A DNA stretch of 8,253 nt from Bacteroidota bacterium (GTDB lineage: Bacteria; Bacteroidota; Ignavibacteria; Ignavibacteriales; Melioribacteraceae). The notes under the pieces are model-generated. The model did not search any database, was not told the DNA's origin, and saw nothing but the letters and a program-made list of their open reading frames with translations. The stretch lies in the NCBI GenBank assembly GCA_023381535.1, contig JAMCSN010000357.1:1-8253 (forward strand), read 5' to 3'. This document shows, in pieces, positions 1 through 6,214 of this stretch; the first letter of the stretch is position 1; each line of letters opens with the position of its first letter. The position numbers and the translations under genes are program-made.

Positions 1-200
1 TATTGAAAGTAACAAACATTCGTAATGGAAAATCTGTTATTGTTAGAATTAACGACCGGGGACCATACATTGATGGTCGCGATCTGGATCTATCCAAAGG
101 TACAGCCCAGGCTTTAGGCATGATAAGTCGGGGTGTAATAAAAGTAACAGTCAAAGAAATTGCTCTCAAAGATACAAGTCCAATAAGCACATTGAACTGA
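1..200 (+). CDS. RlpA-like septal ring lytic transglycosylase/double-psi beta-barrel protein, C-terminal end (5' partial)
   Basis: The reading frame is open from the left edge (first full codon at 3) to the TGA at 198-200. The TTG at 3 is almost certainly an internal leucine, because LKVTNIRNGKSV falls inside the conserved RlpA barrel. Visible family motifs are VTNIRNGKSVIVRINDRGPY, followed by GRDLDLSKGTAQALGM and a final strand GVIKVTVKEI. RlpA-type proteins are exported, bind or cleave denuded peptidoglycan, and act at the septum or cell wall. The protein ends about 15 residues after the barrel, so no SPOR domain follows here; whether one precedes the barrel cannot be seen. A terminator begins two bases after the stop, so this is the last gene of its transcript. 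Family membership is quite sure; transglycosylase activity is inferred from the family. Confidence 0.85.
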   Translation, partial: LKVTNIRNGKSVIVRINDRGPYIDGRDLDLSKGTAQALGMISRGVIKVTVKEIALKDTSPISTLN

Positions 201-201
201 T

Positions 202-232
202 AAAAAAGCCCCGACTAACTCGGGGCTTTTTT
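202..232. terminator. Bidirectional rho-independent terminator between convergent genes
   Basis: A perfect stem GCCCCGA (208-214) / TCGGGGC (220-226) closes a 5-nt loop. It is flanked by A6 on the left (202-207) and T6 on the right (227-232), so a U-tract follows the hairpin on either strand. It lies between the RlpA-like gene ending at 200 (+) and the outer-membrane protein gene ending at 255 (-) and can stop both. Confidence 0.95.
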
Positions 233-254
233 GTACAATCACCAGTTAACTCTT

Positions 255-911
255 CTAATTCAAACCGAACATCACACCAGCAATGATCTGAAATCCTGTA
301 GTCTTTATAGACTGGTCGCCGCCATACGCTTGCTTTCCTTTGTCGTTAAGTATATTTGCTAGACCCAGAGAATAACGAACATCTAAAAGGATTGTAGTTA
401 ACGGGGCTACCTTAAATCCGGCGCCAGCGCCAAAATCCAGAGCAAAGTTTATGGAGGATGTTTGATCTTTCCAATCGGTTTCTTGAGATTGACCGCCCGC
501 TTCAAGCAGCGATTTTGACGATAGAACCAAACCCAAATTTGGTCCGACAAATGCATATGGTGTAACTGAACCGGCTACGGGAATCTTAACTTTGAATAAG
601 ATTGGAATTTCTATAAGAGATGTTTTAAAAGTGAGCTTTCCACCGGGTCCGCTAAGTTCACTTCCGCCGGTTGAAAACATCGGTTCGACTTGAAGAGCAA
701 ACATTGGTGCAAACCCAACTTCAAGAGCGCCGCCAAATTTGAATCCGGTTCGTGACGATTTAGTGACTCCGGTTGCTACATCCGGATCAAAAGAAAAATT
801 GGCAATGTTTAACCCAGCCCTTGCGCCAACGCTCACTGTGGTTTGAGCCTGCATATTGGTAGATGCAATAAGCAGTGTTGCTGCTAAAATCAGTACAAAA
901 ATTTTTTTCAT
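255..911 (-). CDS. Outer-membrane beta-barrel protein, PorT-like family
   Basis: This 218-residue exported protein is probably an eight-strand-type small barrel of the kind annotated 'PorT family' or 'outer membrane beta-barrel' in Bacteroidetes. It has a clear signal peptide (MKKIFVLILAATLLIAS, cleavage near QAQ at 21-23). The mature part opens with VGARAGLNIANF and has alternating hydrophobic strands ending in glycine turns. It includes the family-typical SLIEIPILFKVKI near residues 98-110, PYAFVGPNLGLVL near 119-130, and a last strand FQIIAGVMFGLN at the C terminus. The ATG at 911 is preceded by GAGAGGG about 8 nt upstream. It begins 29 nt after the stop of the barrel gene at 941-1552, so the two are probably one transcript ending at the 202-232 hairpin. 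The ligand or substrate is unknown. A true role in T9SS (as for PorT itself) should not be assumed, since this fold is used widely. Confidence 0.85.
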   Translation of the reverse strand: MKKIFVLILAATLLIASTNMQAQTTVSVGARAGLNIANFSFDPDVATGVTKSSRTGFKFGGALEVGFAPMFALQVEPMFSTGGSELSGPGGKLTFKTSLIEIPILFKVKIPVAGSVTPYAFVGPNLGLVLSSKSLLEAGGQSQETDWKDQTSSINFALDFGAGAGFKVAPLTTILLDVRYSLGLANILNDKGKQAYGGDQSIKTTGFQIIAGVMFGLN

Positions 912-940
912 ATTGTAACCCTCTCAGTTAGTTAATTATT

Positions 941-1552
941 TTATGGGAGTTCATATCTAATGCCGGTTGTTATGCCAATATAGAATATTGTTTTTGTTGA
1001 TGAAGTTGTAGTGGGCTGAAAAGTGTTGTAATCAAATCCGGCAGTTTTTGTGCTGTAAAAAATAGGACCAATCTGAAGATCTGCCGGGATGTAGAGATTG
1101 TTGGCAACTTTGAAATTAGCGCCGCCGCCAAACCGAATTGCAAAATACGGTCCGTCAGTAGCAAACCACAAACTTAGTCCGGCATTTGCATATGGTTTTA
1201 CAGTGGAACCGGGAATGTCAAAGTAGTACTTAAAATAATCTGCCCATTCAACCGGTGTTCCGCTAAAGGTATTGATGTTTAATTCTGTTCCAACCGCCAT
1301 ATTTTTGTTAAACAAAACTTCAGCCATTGGGCCAATTGCTAATCCAACTGTGGAACCGCCGAATCCGCTTCCTATTGCCATACCAATTCTTCCGCCGATG
1401 ATCCAATTTGTGCCGGAACCTGCTGCGGGAGAACTAGACATTGAGGCAAAACTTGAAGAGGTTTGCGCATGAGTTAAAACTGCCGTGAACAAGAAAAGAA
1501 AAACAACAAGAACGGTCTTTCTAAAACCGACTAATCTTGAAGCTGTTTTCAT
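941..1552 (-). CDS. Small outer-membrane beta-barrel protein, function unknown
   Basis: The 203-residue product starts with a long signal peptide: basic MKTASRLVGFRK, then the hydrophobic core TVLVVFLFLFTAVL, with a likely cut after HAQ at residue 30. A Ser/Ala/Gly-rich linker follows. The rest reads as amphipathic beta-strands with glycine and aromatic residues, for example WIIGGRIGMAIG, PYANAGLSLWFA, FAIRFGGGANFKV and a terminal FYIGITTGIRYELP, consistent with an outer-membrane barrel. The ATG at 1552 is well supported by an AAGGAG site 6 nt upstream. It is the first gene of a probable two-gene unit with the barrel at 255-911, driven by the promoter proposed at 1627-1655. It may be under control of the two-component system encoded just upstream. 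I do not recognise a named family, and nothing shows what it transports or binds. Confidence 0.8.
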   Translation of the reverse strand: MKTASRLVGFRKTVLVVFLFLFTAVLTHAQTSSSFASMSSSPAAGSGTNWIIGGRIGMAIGSGFGGSTVGLAIGPMAEVLFNKNMAVGTELNINTFSGTPVEWADYFKYYFDIPGSTVKPYANAGLSLWFATDGPYFAIRFGGGANFKVANNLYIPADLQIGPIFYSTKTAGFDYNTFQPTTTSSTKTIFYIGITTGIRYELP

Positions 1553-1626
1553 TTTAACTCCTTTTTATTTTGTGAGAGGATTTGTGTTATTGTGTTTATT
1601 TGATTGATATCATTTCATATTGTTAA

Positions 1627-1655
1627 AAAATACTACTTAGATTTTCGATTGTCAA
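1627..1655 (-). promoter_or_regulatory. Candidate sigma70-like promoter for the two barrel genes
   Basis: On the - strand a perfect TTGACA (1655-1650) is followed after exactly 17 nt by TATTTT (1632-1627, four of six matches to TATAAT). This would start RNA near 1620, leaving a leader of about 65-70 nt before the ATG at 1552. The Bacteroidetes TTTG/TAnnTTTG type was looked for and not found here. The position between the kinase stop and the barrel genes fits a separate or additional transcript for the barrels. Confidence 0.5.
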
Positions 1656-1690
1656 TTTAAAGAACGTGTTCAACAAATCTGCTTATCCTA

Positions 1691-1734
1691 TGTCACAAAC
1701 AATTCCTGCCGATGACAGAAAAATGTCAGGCTAT
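1691..1734. promoter_or_regulatory. Candidate response-regulator operator: TGTCA/TGACA boxes in 11-bp phase
   Basis: On the + strand TGTCA starts at 1691, TGACA at 1713 and TGTCA at 1724, so all three sit on the same 11-bp grid (offsets 0, 22, 33). Eleven-base spacing of half-sites is typical of OmpR/PhoB-family binding, and TGTCA is the PhoB half-site core. The cluster lies about 35-80 bp upstream of the proposed -35 box at 1650-1655, where an activator would bind, and it overlaps the 3' end of the kinase gene. That the neighbouring regulator binds it is inference. Confidence 0.35.
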
Positions 1735-1739
1735 CGGCA
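1707..1739. other. Imperfect hairpin overlapping the kinase stop codon
   Basis: TGCCGAT (1707-1713) and ATCGGCA (1733-1739) form a perfect 7-bp outer stem. Inside it GACA (1714-1717) pairs with TGTC (1724-1727) around a 6-nt loop, leaving a 5-nt bulge on one side. The stop codon of the kinase (1726-1728) is in the stem. No good U-tract follows on the - strand, so it may attenuate or stabilise RNA rather than terminate fully. It also overlaps the TGTCA-box cluster. Confidence 0.35.
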
Positions 1740-3150
1740 AGGTTAATAAGAAAGTTGTTTTGTCGTTGAGGGCGGACTTTACGTCAACATCGCCGCCATG
1801 AAGATTCATTATAGATTTTACGACGGAAAGCCCCAGACCAACGCCTCCGGTATGTTTGGTTTGAGGTGTATCGGCGCGGTAAAACCGCTCGAATATTTTG
1901 TTAATTGATTCCTCCGAAATTCCTTCACCGTAATTGGTAATGTTTATTTCAAAACTGCCGTTGATTCTTCTTGTGTTAATGGTAACGGTTGTGCTGTCTG
2001 TCCCAAACTTGAAAGCATTATCCAGCACGTTTGAAAGCGCTTGAGTAAGTAACGCGGGGTCTATATTAACCTTTAGTTCGTCTTTAGCTGTGAAAACCAG
2101 ATTCATATTTTTATCATATCCCAGTATTTTCATGCTGTTCACAATATTATTTAAGAAGGAATTCAATTCCACTTCCTTCTTTTGAATGTTGATTAAAGCA
2201 TTGTCGCTTTTTGAAATGAAGAAAAGATTATCAACTATCTTTATCAACCGGATTGTTTCTTCGTAATTACTCTTAAGAACTTCAGTGTATTGATTGGGAG
2301 TTTTGGGAGACTTAAGAGCAAGCTCGATTTCACCGCGGAGAATTGTTAGCGGAGTCTTTAGCTCGTGAGCGGCTGATACGGAAAATTGATTCATATAATC
2401 GACGGATTTCTTTATTCGTTGGATCATTTCATTCATCTTGTTAACCAACCGTCCGTATTCATCGTAATACTCGCCGCCCAGAATCGTTTCATCCAAACTT
2501 TGAGCGGTTATCTCTTCCGTTTTCTTTATGATGGCATCGATTCTGGAAAGCGATTTTGATGTGAGCAGCCATCCTCCTAGAAAAGAGATTATAAGAAATA
2601 CAGGCGCCACTCTGATGTAGATGCTTCTCAATCCGTTCAAAGTTTGTTCTATAAATTCCTTTGGATAAGCAACAACGACCGTATAGCGTTTCCCTTGCAT
2701 CTGGCAAGCTCGAATGACATCTTCGGAAAGATCACCATTCCGAAAATCGAATATGGATTCTTTTACTTTGTGCTCGGAGAATGGAAGATTAATGTTTCCG
2801 AGATTGGCGGTTTTAAAAACTATTTTATTCAACGTGGAAATTTCGACATAGGTATTGCGGCGGTTGAATACTAGCGCATCGTAAATGATATCCCAAATCA
2901 GTTCGTCCTCGCTTCTGTAAACCGGTCCCGGTTCAAAAGAATCCAGATCAACATGTTTCTCTTCAACAACCCGCAGAATTGCTCTTGCCTGCGATTTCAA
3001 TGTTAGATCTAGATTTGTGTGCGATGATTTACTGAGATAAAAATAGATTGAAATTCCTAATAGAATTTCCAGCAAAAGGAATAGCGAAGAGTACCAGATT
3101 GTGAACTTAAATCTTGTGGTGCTAACAAAAGGTTTTAGTTTAGCAAACAT
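1726..3150 (-). CDS. Membrane sensor histidine kinase (HAMP-HisKA-HATPase), CusS-like architecture
   Basis: The 474-residue kinase has TM1 at about 15-39 (FKFTIWYSSLFLLLEILLGI), an extracytoplasmic sensor region at about 40-176, TM2 at about 177-198, and then HAMP. HisKA follows with the phosphoacceptor His262 in SAAHELKTPLTILRGEIE. The ATPase domain has the N box NVLDNAFKFG (Asn378), the G1 motif NYGEGI (406-411), the F box IFERFYRAD and the G2 box GGVGLGLSVVKSI (435-447). It should autophosphorylate His262 on sensing an envelope signal and pass phosphate to the adjacent regulator. In G1 the usual Asp is Asn406, a variant also seen in CusS-type kinases, so activity is still expected. The ATG at 3150 has no clear Shine-Dalgarno site and lies 7 nt after the regulator stop, which suggests translational coupling. 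Architecture and partner resemble metal-responsive CusS, but no metal-transport gene is nearby and the signal is unknown. Confidence 0.95.
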   Translation of the reverse strand: MFAKLKPFVSTTRFKFTIWYSSLFLLLEILLGISIYFYLSKSSHTNLDLTLKSQARAILRVVEEKHVDLDSFEPGPVYRSEDELIWDIIYDALVFNRRNTYVEISTLNKIVFKTANLGNINLPFSEHKVKESIFDFRNGDLSEDVIRACQMQGKRYTVVVAYPKEFIEQTLNGLRSIYIRVAPVFLIISFLGGWLLTSKSLSRIDAIIKKTEEITAQSLDETILGGEYYDEYGRLVNKMNEMIQRIKKSVDYMNQFSVSAAHELKTPLTILRGEIELALKSPKTPNQYTEVLKSNYEETIRLIKIVDNLFFISKSDNALINIQKKEVELNSFLNNIVNSMKILGYDKNMNLVFTAKDELKVNIDPALLTQALSNVLDNAFKFGTDSTTVTINTRRINGSFEINITNYGEGISEESINKIFERFYRADTPQTKHTGGVGLGLSVVKSIMNLHGGDVDVKSALNDKTTFLLTLPIA

Positions 3151-3157
3151 GTCAGAG

Positions 3158-3832
3158 TCAATTCTGTTCTTTTATTATGTACCCCGTTCCCCGAACAGTT
3201 TGAATTAGCTGCTTGGCAGTATTTTGGTCTATCTTGGAGCGCAGCTTATTGATATAGACATCAATAACGTTTGTGCCGCTGTCGAAATGAAAATCGTAAA
3301 CATGCTCAATTAGTTTTGTTCTGGAAACAATTTTGTTCTTGTTCCTCAGCAGATATTCGAGAATGGAATATTCCCGCGGCGTTAAAATAATTTCTTTATT
3401 GTCCCTCAACACTTTATGAGCCACCAAATCCATTCGCAGATTATCGATTGTTAGCACATTGCTCTTCTGGGTCTCTTTTCTTCTTAACAGCGCTCTAACA
3501 CGCGCAATCAATTCTTCAAACGCAAAAGGTTTAGTTAAATAATCATCGGCGCCGCTGTCGAGTCCGTCCACTTTGTCTTTTGTGCTGTCTTTTATTGTAA
3601 GTAAAAGAATTGGTGTCTCAATGTTATTGCCGCGTAGTTCCTTTATCATTTGAATGCCGCTCATCTGGGGCATCATTATATCGCTGATGATTAGGTCGTA
3701 CTCTTCATGAAGTGCGCGATCTAAACCTTCTTTTCCGTTGCCGGCAGTATCTACCTGGAAGAGTTCTTCCTCCAAACCTTTTTTTATAAAAGAGGCGACT
3801 TTTTTTTCGTCTTCAACTACTAATATTCTCAT
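3158..3832 (-). CDS. OmpR-family response regulator, CusR/CopR-like
   Basis: The 224-residue regulator has a receiver domain (1-115) with acidic pocket Glu7/Asp8, phosphoacceptor Asp51 in LIISDIMMPQMSG, Thr79 and Lys101 in DDYLTKPF. The winged-helix DNA-binding domain (about 126-222) has the signature LTPREYSILEYLL, then HVYDFHFDSGTNVIDVYINKLRSKID and RGTGYII. The HFDSGTNVIDV segment is closest in my memory to the CusR/CopR branch. It is cotranscribed with the kinase at 1726-3150 (7-nt gap) and starts 39 nt after the stop of the propeller gene, with no hairpin between, so all three may share RNA. The ATG at 3832 lacks an obvious Shine-Dalgarno sequence, as is common in this phylum. Targets are not known; the 11-bp-phased boxes at 1691-1734 are a candidate. 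Confidence 0.95.
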   Translation of the reverse strand: MRILVVEDEKKVASFIKKGLEEELFQVDTAGNGKEGLDRALHEEYDLIISDIMMPQMSGIQMIKELRGNNIETPILLLTIKDSTKDKVDGLDSGADDYLTKPFAFEELIARVRALLRRKETQKSNVLTIDNLRMDLVAHKVLRDNKEIILTPREYSILEYLLRNKNKIVSRTKLIEHVYDFHFDSGTNVIDVYINKLRSKIDQNTAKQLIQTVRGTGYIIKEQN

Positions 3833-3871
3833 ATCGTTATGTTTAATGAATAGGAATGGTTGATAAAAAAA

Positions 3872-5977
3872 TTATTTTAGCAACACCATCTTCTTTACCT
3901 CAGAATACGAACCGGCAGTCAACCTATAAAAATAAACGCCACTCGGTAGAGACTCGCCGCTGCGAGTCTCTACATTAAACTTCACTTCATAATTCCCCGG
4001 CGCTTTTTCTTCGTTAACAAGCGTTGAAACTTCTCTTCCCAACAAATCGTAAACTTTCAGCACAACGTGTTGTAAAGACGTTCCATGGTACGTCTCTACA
4101 GAAGGAACAGAAAATTTTATTGTTGTACTAGGATTAAACGGATTTGGATAGTTCTGATAAAGCTGAACATCGTTTGGAATACTTGATGTTTCTTTTTCTA
4201 CCGAAGTGACTGTTGATTTATTTCGTAAGTAAATTCCGCTTGAAAGCGATGAGCAATAAATTTTACTCCCCCCGGATTCAGCGAGCGAAATTATATTTAA
4301 ATCCAGCAAGCCATCATTCTCCGTCCACCAGACATCTCCATCGTTGGACGATGCATATACGCCTTCACCGTACGGCGCAACATAAATTGTATCACCTTGC
4401 GTTACAAGCATATCATAAATATCCGTATTAAAGAAAGCTACCTCCTGCCATTTGTAAGGCGTAACCGATTTCTGTGCGCGGTAAATCGATCCGTGAGTTG
4501 CGGCGAACAAATAATTTGTTGTCTCGGCAAGTTTCCAAACATTTTTTGAACCGGCACTATTTAATCCCCAATTATTTTCTGTCCAGCTTTTGCCGCCGTC
4601 GTCGCTAATCAAAACGCCGCTTGATTGGTGTCCCGCCAAAAGTCTTGTTCCTGTTTTGTGAAAATTATTAACAAAACCGAACGCCATCACGCGAGAACTG
4701 TTCCATGTTGTGCCGCTGTCGTTTGAATAATAAACAAGCGTCTCGTCAAAATTATCAACGCCGCCGGCGCAGTAGTTCTTGTTATCGACAAATAAATAAC
4801 TGACGGTTTGGTTCAACGTGCTTTTTACCCAGTTTGATGAAGTTGTCGGCGTCTGATAAAATCCGTTAAGTCCGCCGGCAAAAAGTTGCCCGTTATATTT
4901 TGTTATGAATGTAAATCCTTTAAAAGTTTTCAGACCGTTACTCATTAATTGCCATGTGGTTCCGTCGTCGGTAGTACGATAAATTCCATTGTCGTTATTC
5001 ATCAAAACGAAAAGTTTGTTCCCGTCCATCGCCATATCTCTAACGCTGTTTTCCACCAATCCGTTATTTGCCGCCGCCCAGGTCACTGTATTATCGGTTG
5101 ATAAATAAACCCCGTATGTTTTTGTCCCGATAAATATGTTGGAGCCGTTAACAAGTATTGCGTTAACCCACCGATCGTAAATGCCGGCGTTAGCGCTTAC
5201 CCAGAGAGGATCGACATATTTTACAATGCCGTAACCTTTTGTTCCCGCAAGCAAATTGTTTCCTGAAAATGAAAGCGAAGCTACCGGTAAATAAAATCCG
5301 CCCAAAGTTTGCCATGAACCGTTAATATTGTTGGCGTCGCTGTAAAAAACGCCAATATCTGTCCCGGCGTATAGAACGCCGCGATACTCGACAAGAGCGT
5401 TAATGCTTGGCGGAGAATTCTTCATCTGTTTCCAAGTGGCGCCGCTATCTGCGGAAGTAAAAATTGAATTCGCATTGGTGCCTGCAAATACTGTACAGCA
5501 GGAAAAAGCAAATGAAGTAACGGTCGTATCAAATCCAAAATCTTTTATTTTTTTCCAGGTAGATCCGTAATCCGCGGATTGATAGATCGAATTGTTAACG
5601 CCAGCGTAAGTTTTAGTTCCGCAAATGCCCAGAGAGTAAATAGTTGGCCCGCCGCAATTGCATATATTAGCAGACAACCAATTTTTTCCTTTCAGCTTGA
5701 AAACGCCGCCGTATCTCGTCCCAGCTAGGACATTGCCGCCTGAGTTTATCAAAGCTGTTATGTTATAGTCTGATAACCCAGCGTTATACCGTGCCCATAG
5801 ATTTCCGCTGTCGGTAGAGTGATAAATACCTTTGTCGGTTGTTCCGACGAAAATCTCACTTCCCAAATTTGTCATTGATGTAACATCGATACCGGAAATT
5901 GGACTTAAATTTTTCCATTGAGCGTACTGAGAAAGAGGAAAGATAAGTAAGAATGACGTGAGCATTAGGATTTTCAT
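3872..5977 (-). CDS. Secreted tandem beta-propeller (BNR/Asp-box) protein with T9SS type A sorting domain
   Basis: From the ATG at 5977 this is a 701-residue exported protein. A signal peptide, MKILMLTSFLLIFPLSQYAQ, occupies 1-20. About 14 repeats of roughly 41 residues follow, each with a strand of the form (I/L)(F/Y)(A/V)GT..GIY. Eight carry an Asp-box (S-x-D-x-G-x-T-W type) near residues 54, 134, 175, 293, 335, 418, 458 and 544. Fourteen repeats fit two seven-bladed propellers. From about 607 to the end lies a T9SS sorting domain (YQNYPNPFNPST, KVYDLLGREVSTLVNEEK, LPSGVYFYRLTAG, KKMVLLK), directing passage through the outer membrane and surface anchoring or release. No enzymatic active site was recognised; a binding role is possible. 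The start is uncertain: GTG at 6025 or TTG at 6016 (after GAAAGGTG) would add 16 or 13 residues before the signal peptide. Two 28-bp palindromes are embedded in the sorting domain. Confidence 0.9.
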   Translation of the reverse strand: MKILMLTSFLLIFPLSQYAQWKNLSPISGIDVTSMTNLGSEIFVGTTDKGIYHSTDSGNLWARYNAGLSDYNITALINSGGNVLAGTRYGGVFKLKGKNWLSANICNCGGPTIYSLGICGTKTYAGVNNSIYQSADYGSTWKKIKDFGFDTTVTSFAFSCCTVFAGTNANSIFTSADSGATWKQMKNSPPSINALVEYRGVLYAGTDIGVFYSDANNINGSWQTLGGFYLPVASLSFSGNNLLAGTKGYGIVKYVDPLWVSANAGIYDRWVNAILVNGSNIFIGTKTYGVYLSTDNTVTWAAANNGLVENSVRDMAMDGNKLFVLMNNDNGIYRTTDDGTTWQLMSNGLKTFKGFTFITKYNGQLFAGGLNGFYQTPTTSSNWVKSTLNQTVSYLFVDNKNYCAGGVDNFDETLVYYSNDSGTTWNSSRVMAFGFVNNFHKTGTRLLAGHQSSGVLISDDGGKSWTENNWGLNSAGSKNVWKLAETTNYLFAATHGSIYRAQKSVTPYKWQEVAFFNTDIYDMLVTQGDTIYVAPYGEGVYASSNDGDVWWTENDGLLDLNIISLAESGGSKIYCSSLSSGIYLRNKSTVTSVEKETSSIPNDVQLYQNYPNPFNPSTTIKFSVPSVETYHGTSLQHVVLKVYDLLGREVSTLVNEEKAPGNYEVKFNVETRSGESLPSGVYFYRLTAGSYSEVKKMVLLK
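3946..3973. repeat. 28-bp palindromic element inside the T9SS sorting domain, copy 1
   Basis: A perfect inverted repeat has 12-bp arms, GTAGAGACTCGC (3946-3957) and GCGAGTCTCTAC (3962-3973), around the spacer CGCT. It is read in frame on the - strand as VETRSGESL, between EVKFN and PSGVYFY of the sorting domain. It shares its length, its outer eight bases (GTAGAGAC...GTCTCTAC) and its reading frame with the copy at 4072-4099, while the cores differ. This is the pattern of a dispersed palindromic repeat family rather than of ordinary coding sequence. Confidence 0.8.
4072..4099. repeat. 28-bp palindromic element inside the T9SS sorting domain, copy 2
   Basis: This is an inverted repeat of the same 28-bp length, with 12 of 14 positions paired and centred on CCATGG (4083-4088). 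The right end has the intact terminus GTCTCTAC (4092-4099); the left end reads GTAAAGAC, one base off. It is translated on the - strand as VETYHGTSL between KFSVPS and QHVVLKVYD. Its centre is 126 bp (42 codons) from that of copy 1 and it uses the same codon phase. The two unpaired positions suggest an older or drifting copy. Confidence 0.75.
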
Positions 5978-6150
5978 AATAATGGTTTTTGGTGCGGAGG
6001 ATTTCCGATCTCTCAAAATGCCCACCTTTCACTTTATTGAAAAGTTATTCGGTTATAAGGTAAAATAGACTGATAGAAATTTCAACTAAAATATGTACTC
6101 GCGGTGCAAACCGGCAAGTAAAAGACTTTGAACCATCTATCAGTCCGGAA

Positions 6151-6182
6151 ATAAAAAAGGAGAGCACATGTACTCTCCTTTT
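6151..6182 (-). terminator. Rho-independent terminator of the lysine-rich protein gene
   Basis: On the - strand the stem AAAAGGAGAG (6182-6173) pairs with CTCTCCTTTT (6164-6155) around an 8-nt loop, and the RNA continues into a T-rich run (TTTTTTAT to 6151). It lies 33 nt after the stop at 6215. The rest of the stretch 6026-6150 would be the promoter and leader of the propeller gene. No confident promoter was seen in it. Confidence 0.85.
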
Positions 6183-6214
6183 CTTCAACTGTTAAAAGAT
6201 TCTTGTGAGAAGAA

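Noticed and set aside
1272..1472. Open frame on the + strand opposite the outer-membrane gene
   Set aside because: It is proline- and isoleucine-rich antisense translation of a barrel gene that has a signal peptide and ribosome site; no start signal of its own was seen.
1707..1739. Hairpin at the kinase stop considered as a strong terminator
   Set aside because: The stem is interrupted by a 5-nt bulge and no run of T follows on the - strand, so it is listed only as an imperfect hairpin.
1726..3832. Naming the two-component pair cusS/cusR
   Set aside because: The architecture and the HFDSGTNVIDV motif resemble CusRS/CopRS, but no copper or silver efflux genes are nearby and this branch contains many systems with other signals.
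4213..4431. Open frame on the + strand inside the propeller gene
   Set aside because: It lies fully within conserved propeller repeats on the other strand and shows no ribosome site or recognisable domain.
6068..6145. 10-bp inverted repeat GACTGATAGA / TCTATCAGTC with a 58-nt spacer, considered as ends of a small mobile element
   Set aside because: About one such pair within 100 nt is expected by chance in 8 kb, and no target duplication or second copy was seen.
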